A DNA stretch of 64,000 bases from Eucommia ulmoides (GCA_016647705.1 CM028329.1:61645231-61709230); one strand, 5' to 3'; shown: positions 23,985 to 36,489, numbered from the stretch's first letter. The notes: a model not told the origin generated them from the letters alone. Program-made: numbers and translations.

Positions 23985-24310
23985 AAGATTTTGGATGAAA
24001 ATAGATTGTGCTGAACACGTAATCTTTTAATGAGATTATTTTTATCATTTTACTAAATTTAAAATGTTTTTTTACCTAACAACGATTTGTCTGAGAAATG
24101 ACAGAGACACGCCTGAATCGTTGTTACGAAAACGTTGTAGGAAATATTTTATGTTTAGTAGAATGATAAAATACTAAAAATATTTCTTTTGAGATAGCTA
24201 CGTGCTGAGCACAAACTATTTACAACGTTTTCAATTTTTCCATATTGAAACAAATCCGAAGCTCGTGGGGTTAAATGTATAATTTGATATACTTTAGGGA
24301 CCAAAAACAC
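23985..24310. mobile_element. Foldback element related to the one at 21080-21590
   Basis: The left arm GATTTTGGATGAAAATAGAT ... TCATTTTACTAAATTTAAAA and the right arm AGTAGAATGATAAAATACTA ... CTACGTGCTGAGCACAAACT are inverted counterparts. AACAACGATT and AATCGTTGTT lie near the loop. The element ends about 150 bp before the glycosyltransferase promoter. Confidence 0.55.
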
Positions 24311-24466
24311 AATTTTCTTTTTATATATTCTTGGGTTTTGACTATAAAACAAGTAAGTAGGGGTAGAAAGTGTAATTTATTATTTTCATAATCTGTTTAA
24401 CATTGACTAAGTGAGGGTAGAAAGTGTAGTTTTTTATTATCGTAATCAGTTTTAAGATTGACTATC

Positions 24467-24474
24467 TATATAAA
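24467..24474 (+). promoter_or_regulatory. TATA box of glycosyltransferase copy 1, at the duplication edge
   Basis: TATATAAA lies 60 bp upstream of the ATG. Similarity to the other gene copies starts at about ATCTATATAAA (24464) and continues downstream. Upstream of this point the copies are unrelated. Confidence 0.7.
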
Positions 24475-24527
24475 AAAAGACTTTTGCATCTGGTTTAATT
24501 CAATCTCTTCTACTCTATCCCACCAAA

Positions 24528-27500
24528 ATGCGATCTCTATTTTCTGCTCGCAATTCCGCCATTTCCACCCACCAAAACCTTGAATCCAATGAAAAATCCA
24601 CCTCTGTTCTTGGCACACTCTGCAAAACAATTCTAATTTCAGGTTTCGCCCTCTATTTTCTCTCTATTATCCTTTTCAGCCCCCCAAATTGTTTTCCTTC
24701 AAAGTTGTTCTTCTCCCCTCCAAAACCCGAACCGTGGCTACCTTCATTTCACGATGATGAAAACGAAGAATTCCGTCTTCTGAATTCAACCGATACTCCG
24801 ACTAACATAACCCACCTCGTGTTTGGTCTCCTCGGGTCGAACGAGGCCTGGAAACACAGAAAAGCTTACACGGAGTCATGGTGGAGGCCGAACAGAACCC
24901 GGGGCATTCTCTACTTAGACGAACCCCCTTCACCGGAACTCCTCCCATGGCCGAAGTCTTCTCCTCCTTACAGGGTATCAGACGATATCAGAGCCCTTCT
25001 GGAGGAAACAAAACATGTCGCGCCGATCATGGTGAGGATGGTGCATGCGATAATGGAGTTGTACAGGGATCACGACAGGGAGGGGGTGAGGTGGTACGTT
25101 ATGGGGGACGATGACTCGTTGTTCTTCGTGGAGAATTGGGTTCGGGTTTTGTCTGGGTATGATCATAACAAGTTTGTTTATATCGGCGGGCAGTCGGAGG
25201 CGATTTTGTCTGGTGTTTATTATTCGTTTGATATGGGGTTTGGAGGAGCTGGGTTTGCTTTGAGTTATCCTTTGGTGAAGGCCATGGCGAAAGATTTGGA
25301 GAACTGTTTTAGGAGGTATCCTTATCTGAGAAGCGCAGACCATATCACCATGACTTGTATTGCTGATCTTGGAGTTCCGTTCACTTCCAACAGGGGCATT
25401 CATCAGGTATTTACTCTCTCTCTCTACAATTCTCTCTCTCTCCAGCTCTACAATTCTCTCTCTCTCTCTCAAATTTACACTTTTCACCCTTTAAATTTGA
25501 TCATATTTTTTGTTTTCTGTTATCTTTAATCCGTCGCACTTCAAACCATGTATGTTTTAGAACGTTTCTAAAATTGTCCTTCTGTCAATTTTAGAATGTT
25601 TCTAAAATGTTTCTAAAATTGTCCTCCTGTCAATTTTTTTTCTCGGTAAATTGGGTGAAAAATGACCACGTGCAGTGCACATAACCAAATTTAACGGTAA
25701 AATAGGTAAATTATTATTATTTTTTATATATTTTTTAAGGATAAAATATGTAAATCAAATCAAATTAAAAAAAAATAAAAATAAAAATTGAATCACCTAT
25801 TTTTTCTTTAAATTTGGTCAAGTCAATGACTATTTCCCATCAAATTCAACCGGAATAACAATTTTGAAAAACGTTGTAAAACATATATAGGGTTTAAAGT
25901 GCGACGGATTAAAATTAACTAACAAGATAAAAATACGGTCAAATCTAAGCGTTCGAAAGTGTAATTTTTTTTATTCTTAAAAATGGTGGTTCTTGCGTAG
26001 TGATTGAGAAAGTTTCAAACTTTCAAGGGGCTTAAAATGCAATTTTAATCTCTCTAGGTTGGAATATGCTCCAAAACTATAAATGTTACTTGTTCTTTTT
26101 TGTTTAACTTATTGATAAAATAGTGGAATTCAACTCCATGATTTAGGATTAATTGCCTTAATTGCATTTTACTTCATTATACTTTTTAAACCTACTCCTA
26201 ACAAAGTGCAAAATTAACATTCTATTGGAAAAATAAGAAAGACTTATTTGCCCTCTATTCTGAATCATGGAGACGTGCATGATTTCTGGCATCTCATGTA
26301 CCTCGCTACTATTGGGCTAAAGCAACCAAATCCATTCCGTTTTGGGGTCGATAGCTCTGGTCGAGAGGGAGGTAGAATGAATTCCTTATTTGAATGGATG
26401 TCGGCCTTCTAGAAGCAACTAGTCGCTTCCCGAATGCCTCTTTACTGTAGCCATGCTTTGAAAGCTACATCTAAGCTTTTAGAGCGAAAATAATTGTTCT
26501 TTAATTTCTACTGATGCAAACCCTTTAGGTTCTTGTCTGGTTACATCTAAGCTTATCTACATTGACGCAAACCCAACAAGGAAAAAAATCCAATAGTATA
26601 ATAAATGTCAAGAAAGCGGAGAAAATAAAATTTATTGTATAATGTCAATTTGTTAATATAAATTTAAATGAATGCATTAATGTCTTGTAGATGAATATAT
26701 TTTATTAAAGTAAATTATTTGTTTTGTTTTTTATATATATAAATACTATTGTAAACCTTAAAAAAAAAAGGGGGCATTTTTGTCCAATCACATTTTATTT
26801 AAAAATATTATTTGCGTTTTTGGAAACATGAGACTTACTATTTTTGTTAAGTTTACTTAGATTTTGTTAGTTTCTCACTTAATTACAAGTATAGGGGAGT
26901 TATGTGTAATTTTTAAAAACACTTGCGTTGCACTCTCACAGTTCTATATATTCAACTTATATATAAAATATTTATGAGATGTAATAATTATTATACAACT
27001 AAATATAATATAATTACATGTAATTTGTAATTGTAAGTAATATTACACAAGTACATATAACTAATATTATACAGGCGTAAGAACATGCATAACTAAGTTA
27101 TGCATACACAAATAAAAATCAAATTAAGAGATTAAATCAAAATTTATGCTGTAAATGGACTAACAACATATTGCATCCGTTATTGAAGACTATTCACCGA
27201 TTAATTATTGTAGATCGATCTCCGCGGCGACATATCCGGTTTCCTGTCGGCGCATCCACAATTTCCGGTACTCTCTCTCCACCACTTCGACGCCATCGAA
27301 CCCATCTTCCCCAACAAGGAGAGAGCACAATCCTTGAACCACCTGATGAAAGCCGGTGAAGCCGATCAGTCTCGTCTGCTGCAACAAACGGTCTGCTACC
27401 ACCGGCAAAGCAACTGGTCTTTCTCCGTTTCGTGGGGATATTCTGTTCATTTGTACGAGAAAGTCATTCCCCGGAGTTTTCTTAAGATACCCCTAGAGAC

Positions 27501-28474
27501 GTTTAAGCCATGGCTCGAAGCGCAGAAGCCGTACTACATTTTCAACACGCGGCCCCTCTCCGGCGACTCCTGTGACACCCCGCATGTTTTCTTCTTTGAT
27601 TCCATCGGGAGAAACGGGAAGGACGGGATTGTTACGAGGTATGTCCGATCGTCGGATCGAGGATTGCCTCCTTGCTCGTCTACCGGATACCAGTCGCCAT
27701 CGGCGGATGTTGTTTCGAGAATTGAGGTGTTTACGCCGGCGAAGAAACACAAGGAGGTGCGTTTCAAGTATTTTTTTTTGGAAAAATTATATATATATAT
27801 ATTTGTTGTGGATTTATCACACTTTTTGTCGTTTAAATTTTAAATTTATTTTAATCGGATAAAATTTAAAAAATTTATAAGTGATTTTAGATGAAAATTT
27901 GGTTATGCTGAACCAATAGTCTTTGAATGAAGATATTTTTATTATTTTATTAAATTTAAAACGTTTTCGGCTAAATTTTTCCTCACAACAATTCATTTCT
28001 AGAATAAGAGAAAAGAGTATGAATCCTATGTTAAATTTAACAGAATAATGAAATAACGAAAATATATACACTATGTGTTATCCAAGAAGTGTTAGTCCGG
28101 TTGGTTAGGAGAAGTGTCTCGTTTTCTTGTCAACCAGGGTTCGATTCTCCTGAGAAGTACTTCAAAAATTAAAATCTTCAATTTAATCTTGAATGTACCA
28201 GGTTGATGTGAGACAATGTACTCTTAAGATCGCTATTCGTAAATTGGTTCAAACACACTTTATCGTAAAAACAAAACTGAAAAAAAGAAGATCACGTACG
28301 TAGTGATTATAATTCATTTTTTGTTTAAAATCATTAAGAACGTTTTTAATTTTATGTTCAACTATGTTATGACAGGTGGGCAAAAGTGAATGTTGTGACG
28401 TGGTAAGCTTGAGTGGTCGGAAAGTGGCAAAGGTCAAATTCAGAGCTTGCATGGAAGACGAGGTTATTGCTTAA
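24528..28474 (+). CDS. DUF604 / Fringe-like glycosyltransferase, copy 1
   Basis: Exons 24528-25406, 27214-27756 and 28376-28474 join in phase with GT-AG sites to give 506 aa. A short cytosolic tail is followed by one membrane anchor at about residues 34-51 (TILISGFALYFLSIILFS), as in a type II Golgi enzyme. THLVFGL and the motif MGDDDS (GDDD at 193-196) are the metal/nucleotide-sugar DxD site of Fringe-like transferases. GGAGFALS and a Cys-containing CIADLGVPF segment follow. Exon 2 carries HPQFPVLSLHHFD and the DUF604 region (VCYHRQSNWSFSVSWGYSV). Exon 3 carries the short Cys tail KSECCDVV. The family is plant-specific with poorly known acceptors, so substrate is not assigned. Copy 1 differs from copy 3 at eight residues in the first 80 and at several later ones. 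Intron 1 (1.8 kb) and intron 2 (619 bp) contain foldback and SINE insertions. Confidence 0.9.
25471..25972. mobile_element. Foldback element in intron 1 of glycosyltransferase copy 1
   Basis: The left end AAATTTACACTTTTCACCCT ... TTAATCCGTCGCACTTCAAA is inverted at the right end as TTTAAAGTGCGACGGATTAA ... CGAAAGTGTAATTTTT. Arms are about 150-200 bp with AAACGTTGT / GTTTCTAAAATTG words between. Present at the same place in the other copies, so it predates the duplication. The rest of the intron (25973-27213) includes a TTACATGTAATT repeat at 26930-27165 and no coding sequence. Confidence 0.6.
27880..28075. mobile_element. Foldback fragment in intron 2 of glycosyltransferase copy 1
   Basis: GATTTTAGATGAAAATTTGG ... 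TATTTTATTAAATTTAAAAC followed by CACAACAATTCATTTCTAGA and then TAAATTTAACAGAATAATGA repeats the pattern of the elements at 21080 and 23985. The right arm seems truncated at the SINE that follows. Confidence 0.4.
28084..28290 (+). mobile_element. tRNA-derived SINE in intron 2 of glycosyltransferase copy 1
   Basis: GTTAGTCCGGTTGGTTAGGA (A-box region) and CAACCAGGGTTCGATTCTCC (B-box, matching GGTTCGANNCC) are spaced about 35 bp apart. A body of about 130 bp and an A-rich end (AAAACTGAAAAAAAG) follow. Sense orientation. Confidence 0.7.
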
Positions 28475-28716
28475 GGCTCTGTTTGGATTCACAAAAAAGG
28501 AAAAAATGGATAAATAGAGACAAGTGTGATATTTCTTCTAGAAAATTAACTTTAGAATCCAATGCAACCAAAGAGGTTGTCTCTTGTAAAAAGAAAAAAA
28601 AAAAAGTAAAAGACACAATTTTTTTTTATAGTAAATTTTGGTTTTAATTTTTCTTTTTTTTTGGTAGAAATGAAAATAAAAAAACAGAAACAACAAAACA
28701 GAAAGACACAGGATTA

Positions 28717-29200
28717 TCAATCCGGGCACAATTCGAATACTCTCTTATCCATCTCTTGAAAAATGATGTCTTCCATATCCGTAATTGGCGTCTCAAGAAT
28801 CTGAAGATTGTAATTTTCCTGTGCTCCTCTCTTGGCCAGAATATCAGCACATCTATTAGTTTCCCAAGGAATGAATTGGAGAGTGTAATTATTATTAGTG
28901 AGTAGACTCCTACACTCCTCAATCAGCTCCTTAAATTTATGATTTTCCGGACAAGGGTTTTGGATCAAGGAAACAGCATCTGCTGAGTCTGTCTCTACTT
29001 GTACTCTCGGATAATCTCTATCAGCTGAAATCTTGATTCCCATAATAAAACCATGAACTCCGCTTCTAAAGCTGTGCAACTATCAATACAACCATAAAAA
29101 CCAAATTGCCACGAACCCATGTTGTCCCTTAATAAACCACCAAAACCATTTTTTCCAGGATCACTCTTAGTGTTCAAGATAAAAACTCATCACCACCTGA
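28717..29200 (-). pseudogene. RNase H-like (RVT_3) fragment, LINE-derived
   Basis: Two overlapping frames on the minus strand read NTKSDPGKNGFGGLLRDNMG ... CTALEAEF and then VQVETDSADAVSLIQNPCPE ... FIPWETNRCADILAKRG. This is the RNase H-like domain found at the C terminus of plant L1-type LINE ORF2. The usual domain is a single frame; here a shift near 29000-29080 splits it. No reverse transcriptase lies upstream, so it is a stranded fragment. It is followed by the solo LTR at 29270. Confidence 0.6.
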
Positions 29201-29269
29201 AACATTTATTGTTTTGTTATTTATAACATCACTTGGGTTAGATTAGTTACAGAAAATTAAGGATTTAAT

Positions 29270-29611
29270 TGTAATACTCCAAAAATTTTATATTTTTGAA
29301 AATATTACTTTATATAAAAGTTTAATGTTTTTGGGGTTGTTTTCGAATCTATGGTACAAATAATATTTAATTTCTTGAGTTAAATGTTTATTTCAAAACT
29401 GATTTTAAAAGTTTTGGGACTATTATGTTATTTAAAATATATTTTTAAGAATTTTAGAATATAATTAACATTTTCTTATTTTAAAAACTACCTCAACGTA
29501 AATAAATAAATATGTAAATAAATCAAGCCAAAATGGTTTCCTTCCTTAGGAAAGAAACCATATTGGCCATATATATATATATAAGTGTAAGTGGTGTGGT
29601 ATATATATATA
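29270..29611. mobile_element. Solo LTR, left part (interrupted by the Helitron)
   Basis: The LTR begins TGTAATACTCCAAAAATTTT, preceded by the 5-bp target duplication TTAAT (29265-29269). It resumes at 43907 on the far side of the Helitron and ends ...GTCGTTACA at 45198, followed by TTAAT. TG...CA ends and a matching 5-bp duplication with no internal region identify a solo LTR of about 1.63 kb, probably Ty3 type. It is a fossil. Confidence 0.75.
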
Positions 29612-29731
29612 CTAGCGTATAACCCGTGCCTGAAGGTACGGGCATAAAACATACATCATCTATTTGAACAATTATATCAATTTATTTTATTATTCAACTT
29701 TAAAATGTTGCATTAACAGAAACAATTATAG

Positions 29732-31482
29732 TTACAATAATACTTCAGGATAAACAATATTTGTCGTGGATAGAGATCCATATTCGGGAAGAAGTACACT
29801 TAATCGATCAAATGATGTACACCTTGATAAGGCCACATATAGTTGACCGTGACTAAAAACCGGTGTAGTCAAATCAACTCCAACAAATTTCACTGATTGT
29901 CCTTGTGATTTATTTATCATCATAGCATACGCCAAACGAATTGGAAACTGGCGCCTTGTCATTTGAAAAGGAAATTTAGAAGACGATGGCGTCAAGGATA
30001 TTCTCGGAATGAACGCCAAATTTTCTGCTTTATCCCCTGTCAATATTCGAGCTTCTATTACACGTAAAGAACACCTGACAACCATTAATCGTGTGCCATT
30101 ACAAAGTCCATCACTTGGTGCGATATTTCTCAACAACATAACTGGACATCCAATTTTCAAATCTAATTTGAACGGAGGTAATCCTGGAGGATCTAAGGAA
30201 TTCAAGTACTCGTTAGGATAACGATTTGTAATTTGACAATCGGCTCCATCATCTTCAGACATTTTATCTGCGGCCAGATATGTGATCATTTCTTCGGGAA
30301 AAATATTTAAAGCAGTCGAATTAATAGCACTAACATCGTCATTTCTTGCAGAAACAATAGAACGTTCAGTTAGAAATGTAGGGGTAACAACACTGGGTGT
30401 GCCTAGATGTGGATAAACTGAAAATATTAGTTCAACCACATTACGACACTTGTGTATGGTTGACGGCAATTGTACGATTTCATGCGGATCACTGTCAACC
30501 TATTTAAAGAAAAAATAAATGTAAATGAATAATTTAGTATCAAAGCATATATAAGTAATCTATTACAAAATGCTAAAATATATTTAAATGAAATATTACC
30601 TGAAGTAAATATCTCGAAAACTCTGCATTTTCAATGTTCCTACTATTGAGGCGCATGTTTAAATTCAAAGTTAAGACATGTATATCATTCCAAAGGTATG
30701 AACGTCTCAACGATGGTGCCACAATTTGTTGACGGACACCTTTAGGTATAACAGGTAGAGTTTGCCGAAAGTCTCCTCCAAGAACGACCGTGATACCCCC
30801 TAATGGATTTGGATTACTGCAAATATCTCGTAGCGTGCGATCCACAGACTCAACGCAGTACTTATGTTGCATCGGTTTCATCCCAAATGATTAACTTTGT
30901 CTCTCTAAACAATTCGGCATGCAACGATTATTTACTGAAATGACAAATTGAATTATCAAGAATATCTAAAGGGATGCGAAATGTGGAATGTGCAGTTCGA
31001 CCTCCTTCAAGTAGTAGCGATGCAATACCGGACGATGCCACAGTAATGACAATATGACTGTTACTACGACATTTTGCTGCTATGGTATTATATAGAAACG
31101 TTTTTCCCGTACCAGCACCACCATTCAAAAAAAATATTTTTCCTAAATTTCCGAACACTGATGAAGTGATTGATTCGTATGCAACACGTTGGTCTTCATT
31201 GAGACGATCAATATTACACTGCACATTCCTTTGTTGTGCTTCACTTTGCATTTGACGATATTCCCATATCAATCTATTTCCAACTACCATATTCCAATTC
31301 TGGACAGGTTGTGGAATCGAAGGAAAATCTACTAAGCTCTTGCCCGATTCTTGAAGTAATTGATTCAAAAGGTACAGACCGTAGTCTTTAATCTGTGCCT
31401 CGCTTGGGACGGGTATCGAAAACAACGTGCGAACTTTATGTGAGAGATCATCACATATATGCATCCAAAATTGATCCCACAA
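29732..31482 (-). pseudogene. Helitron Pif1-like helicase domain, copy 1
   Basis: Minus-strand blocks 31482-30928, 30881-30573 and 30469-29732 carry helicase motifs in order. These are [12 protein letters not shown], Walker A GGAGTGKT (about 31122-31099), LIIWDE near 30890 (motif II), [14 protein letters not shown] (motif III), [14 protein letters not shown] and [12 protein letters not shown] (motifs V-VI). It would unwind donor DNA during rolling-circle transposition. A 100-bp GT-AG intron (30599-30500, ending TTTAAATAG|GTTGACAG) lies between the second and third blocks. At least one stop, between ICHFSK and SLHAELF, interrupts the frame and is shared with copy 2. Confidence 0.85.
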
Positions 31483-31584
31483 TTCACATGGATTTAAAGG
31501 GGAGCATTGTGTAAGAATGACACAAAATAATCTTCTCAGTTGATATCCAGTACTTATAATAGACGCTTCTTGAAGACATTGTAA

Positions 31585-34166
31585 TCATTCATTATCATCT
31601 TCCAATAGCCTTCTTGCTACACATGCGGCTTTGAACGTCGCATGTTCAACATTGTTTACAATGCGTAGACACCTAAACGATTGCGGCCCTTTAACTACAG
31701 TCAATAGTAGACGCAGATAAAATCGTTCACCCGAATTGGGAGGCGCAAAATACATTCTGCCGATGGCAAATCCCCTCTGTCGTGGCTTCCAAAATATTTC
31801 AGTTTTATTCCAAACAAAATGCTGGGGAAACTCTTGATAAATATACACACGTGCAGAAGCATGTGCATCACAATATGAAAAAAATTCTGTTAGAGTCAAC
31901 TTTTGTGACTGAGCTCGAGAAATGATAGACTGTATTGTTTCAGTAGGATTGAAGACAACCTGATGCATTCCAGGCAAATGGAGCGCCAATTGAACAACTG
32001 TTGGATTTTCATCGTGCAAAGAAAAACTCAACAATCGCCAGGCTGCCTCAAGGGGTCCAATGTATCTTGCATCAAGATATTGCTTGATCTCATCCATCAT
32101 TCCTAAAATCAATGTCGTCATATCACCTCCTTTATAGATATACTTGTGGATATATTTGACGCACCTAATCCCAGCGCATACTTCAACATTAATATAACAG
32201 TCGAACATCTTGGAAAAGTACGGATTGTATGGGACGACGTCTTTATTATCAACTTGTTGCCCCCTCACGGTATAAACTTTGCCATTATCATGATGACGGT
32301 AAATGGGATATCCATCTGAATCCATCGTTGTATACTCCGCGAAATCTCATAGATACCTCTTAGTGCATCTGCCGTTCTCCATGCACGGGGCTTGACAATT
32401 TCGAGCACCACATGGTCCGTGAACCATGCATTTTTTTATAGTCTCGAAAAGTTCTGGCTCTTCATTTGGATCTGGAAATTCAGCACAAACTATTCTGTCT
32501 ACTTGGTCGCACATTCGAATTTTATTTTGATTATCAAGAAATATCAATAAGTGCATGTGCGGCAGACCTCTTTTCTAGTACTCAATTGTAAAAACATGGG
32601 CAACTTTTTTTCCAAATACTCGAGTGCTTTCAATCTCTTTCATTAGAGCAATTCTTTTTAACTCGAAAACGCGAGCAATTAAGTCTGGACGGTCAGTTGG
32701 TTGTTGATGAGGCAATAAAATTTCAGTGATTTCTGTCCAAGTTGGATTCGCAGTCATGGTAAGAAACACATCAGGGTGATGATGGTACCGGATTATGGCC
32801 ATTGAATCTTGGAAGATTTCAAACATATGTCTTGGACTACCAGTAAAAGATGATGGCAAAATCATTCGTTGGCCTATTTGATTAGGTTCCATCCCATCTA
32901 ATGCCACATCAGTAAGACTTTGATAGAGTTCACTACGAAGATTTGGTTGATGTTGCCTAAAGTAATTCAACCTATTTTGCTCGGTCGCAGCCCAAGCATC
33001 TACCAAGAACTCTTGAAATAATTTTCCTCCCCTTAGAATTGTCGAATACTCTGTCGGCCTTTCAAAAATACAGTAGCTATAAAATTGCATTTGAGTTAGT
33101 CGAGCATTTGTGTGTCGACCGTGAATCACATCCCACTGTCTAAATTCAAGCTCCCATCCAAGCTCACCAAAAGGGAACAACAAAACGTAATGTAATGGTA
33201 GATAAGCAGGATGGCATTCATTGATTTTTATTAGTTCATTTCCCCCCTTAAATGTATAACAATATCTCTCATCGCGCTAGTTTCGGTTCCATCCCTCGGT
33301 AATATGACGGCCACGTCATCAGTTGTCGGTAAATTATATCGCCGACGATCGGTAGATGCTGTGTAGTGAAGAAAAGCAAGCAACGTTTGTTGTTCCAAAT
33401 CCAATTGATTTAAAATCGCAAACACTTGACAAAATTTATCTACGAATGCATTATGTTGCAACAATGTATCTTGAATAGTTTGCAAAACATCTGTTCTCAA
33501 ATGAGGATTTCTACGTCTTCTCACGCCAAAAGCGAAATCAGGATCGTAGATGTACAACTGAGAATAAATGGCATCTTGTCCCGGTTCTGGGATTAATGTT
33601 CCTGTCCGATGACACAACTCTCCATGTATAGTAAACGTTGTTGGGCCTCTTCCGGAAAGCAGCCTTATATCCAAGTTGGCACCGAGGCTTGTAAAAGCAT
33701 TGCTTGCATTGTACTCTCTAGCATAACGTCGGAATGATTTTGATCTATCATCATTACCATTATATAACGCTTTAATTTGCAGAGAAGGTGTGAGAAGTAA
33801 TGGAAGCCTAACTTTCCCTTGTAAGCAACATGTACCAAAGAGAGGACGTCGTTCGGATGATCTTGTTAATCTCTCATCCATCCAGTGTAACGCAGAATAA
33901 TGAGGGCACATGACATTCATTCTACCAAGCGAGTGTCGATTTTCACTTGTATGAACATCACGGTCGGCAGTTGGATTGTTCAACTCGTCAATATCTTGAT
34001 TATCGTAAAACTTATCATTGGTAGTATTTGGCGGCCTACATTTGATAAATAACAAAATTATTATGTAGATTCTAACAACATATTTGTGAATGCCGTATTT
34101 AATTAGATGAATAAGATAAAAAAGAAACTCACCATCTACTCCCAGAAGGTAGATTTGTTTCTTCAA
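31585..34166 (-). pseudogene. Helitron Rep (HUH nuclease) domain, copy 1
   Basis: From 34166 downward: CPHYSALHWMDERL, GTCCLQGKVRLPLLL and QLYIYDPDFAF. Block 33183-32575 is the Helitron-like N domain (SYCIFERPTEYSTILRGG, GSPRHMFEIFQDSMAIIRYH). The HUH motif PHMHLLIFL lies at about 32562-32533 (H-M-H at 32559-32551). The two-tyrosine motif VKYIHKYIYKGGD lies near 32165-32120. These residues nick and join single strands in Y2-type Rep proteins. Copy 1 has a stop just before the HUH motif and another after LLEDDNE. Copy 2 reads through both. Both copies share a stop after CTKRYL, so the lineage was inactive before duplication. Confidence 0.85.
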
Positions 34167-34383
34167 CTACTACGGTCGAGCTTTCATTAAGGTTCGTGGA
34201 AACAAAAGCTTCTTGGTTACCGCACGCAGAAGGGCATGCATCGTCAATTATACCAAGAGAATGAGGAATCAAATTTGTAACCATCCCATCGTCAATAGAT
34301 GAATTTCCTGCATGTTCAATATCTTGATTCTCGGCAAGGTGTTGATTTGTTGAAGCTGACCTATAGTTGGAAAATATTAAATT

Positions 34384-35545
34384 TTACACATCAAACACTT
34401 TTAAACATTTAATACTTAATAACATAAATAATGGATTAGTATAATACCTTATACAAGGCAATACAATTGGTTCCTCAACTTCAGGCGTTGAGCATTCATT
34501 CGGAGTTACGGTAACAAATGTTTCAGTAAGATTACGTGGAAAAGGCAAATTTGGTTCAACAATAGAATTCATTTGATTAGCCATGGACGATGGAGTAGTG
34601 CGATCCCTAAAGAGGTCCACAATTCCAGGGGTACATGGACTCGTAATCACCGATGGCCCACATGATTGTATAATCATTCTCTGTTGTAGTAGAGGCTGAG
34701 ATGATTCTTCAAGTAGTCTTCTATTCATTTCTAAATGTTGACTATTCTGAATATTTTGTTGACCGGATCTCTCTCGTTCTCTTCGTTCTCGTTGAGCTAG
34801 AATACGTTTCGATATGCCGTTGTTGTTGGGTGCTATACATTTAGGAAGTGTAATTATTTGCTCAACGTCCAACGTTGAGCGACTGTTGGGTATTGTAGAC
34901 ACAAACATTTCAATAAGATTTGGTGGGGATGTCAAATTAGCCTCAAAAGTAGAATCCATTTCGTTTTCCATTACTGGAGAAGAAACTTGATCACTGAGAA
35001 TTATAGGGGTATATTGACTTGTGCTTGATGATGACACAGAGACTGTTGTAACCATTCTTCGCTTCGGCGTAGGCTCTAATGATTCTCCAAAAAATGGTTG
35101 ACCTCCTTCCAGGCATTTACGATTATCTTTATTGAAGCGATCACACCGCTCTCGATCAACTCTTTCCCGTTCTCTTCATTCTCGTTGAGCTAGAGCCCGT
35201 TTCGATACATCATTCTTGTTGAATGTTATATATTCAGAAGGTATAATTGTTTGTTCAACCCCCGTTGAGCGACTGTTAGGTGTTGTGGACACAAACGACT
35301 GACCTCCTTCCATAGGGCTATCACATATCTCCCGATCAGCTCTCTCCCGTTCTCTTCATTCTAGTTGAGCCACAGAATGTCTTGACATATCGTTTGTGCT
35401 AGATGTTCTGGCAATGTTACCTGTGCGGGATCTTCCACCTTCTTGACATTCTAGAATCGGACGACTAAACCTCTCTCGTTCCCTTTGCATTCGTTGGGAT
35501 AGAGCAGATTTTGATATGACGTTATCGTTGAATACCTAGAGATAA
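34384..35545 (-). pseudogene. Low-complexity N-terminal region of the Helitron protein, with internal repeats
   Basis: The longest open part (35055-34384) contains SKRILAQRERRERERSGQQN and two or three similar arginine/glutamate blocks. Each is paired with a Ser/Thr/Pro segment of the form STPEVEEPIVLP / STLDVEQIITLP. Equivalent QRE-RERE blocks recur to about 35540 with stops between them. Plant Helitron Rep proteins often start with such R/E-rich repeats. The region 35546-36480 shows nothing recognisable. Confidence 0.5.
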
Positions 35546-36489
35546 CATGAGGTTGAATATTTAATTTTCTAGATCGAATAAATGAAAAAGAACAGTAGAG
35601 GACAGTGTGACAGAGTACGAACTAAAATTAGTACTAAATGAAACCATAAATAACATGTAATAAATTACGATATAAATAAGAATACAGATAATTTAATATC
35701 ACCACAAAGGCAAGAGTATAAATACAAAATCAGATTAGATAAATAACTATACATTTGAAATCACAGCTAAATATGTTCTTATCATGTTTATTTTCAGGTT
35801 AAGGTTTTTTCAAAATTTAAGTATAAACCTAATATGGACACAAATAGTTATAATTATTTAATACGTTTAATAGATTAAATATGTGATTATTGTTGAATGA
35901 TAAAACAGTGATAATTAAAACTAAAAAATAATTAACCTTACTAATTAGACACATACCACATTGCTACTGATGTTCCCCTTTTCACTTTTCGTAACATTTG
36001 AGGTAAAGCACACTTTCTCTTTCCCTCTACTATTTGAAGTAGAATTTTTATTTGACTTGTCATCCATTGCCAATTTTTTTTCCTTGAAAAAATAAAAATA
36101 AAAATTCAATGCAAAATAAATGATAAACTAAAATTATATTATGAGCTTAAAAAATAAATTGTAAGATTTACATATTAATTAACGATTAACAAAAGCAAGA
36201 GAAGAATAAAGACAAAAGCATATATAATATTAAATCCATCACATTAAGACAACTTTTGTTAAATATAACAAAGTAAAACAATCAATCACATTACAAAATA
36301 CAAAATGTATATCATGAATACAAAATACATTCAAAATATATTTTCAACAACCGAAGAGAAAAAAAAGACTTGACGTGGTAACCCTACAAAAGGAAAAGAA
36401 AGAAAAAAAATATATTAGATATAAAATATACAAAATGTATATCAAGAATACAAATTACATTAAAAATTATTTATACCTTAAAAAACAGT

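Noticed and set aside
24978-25487. 169-aa antisense open frame in glycosyltransferase exon 1 (also 46038-46370 and 56212-56637)
   Set aside because: It is a shadow of a GC-richer exon. It is conserved only because the sense protein is conserved.
28084-28160. tRNA-like A- and B-boxes (also 2760-2810, 13111-13172)
   Set aside because: There is no cloverleaf or acceptor stem. The context and A-rich ends identify SINEs rather than tRNA genes.
29582-29599. TAAGTG(T/C)AAGTGGTGTGG flanking words as a Helitron target-site duplication
   Set aside because: Helitrons insert between A and T without duplication. The words differ and are separated from one end by (TA)n, so a pre-existing tandem repeat in the LTR is more likely.
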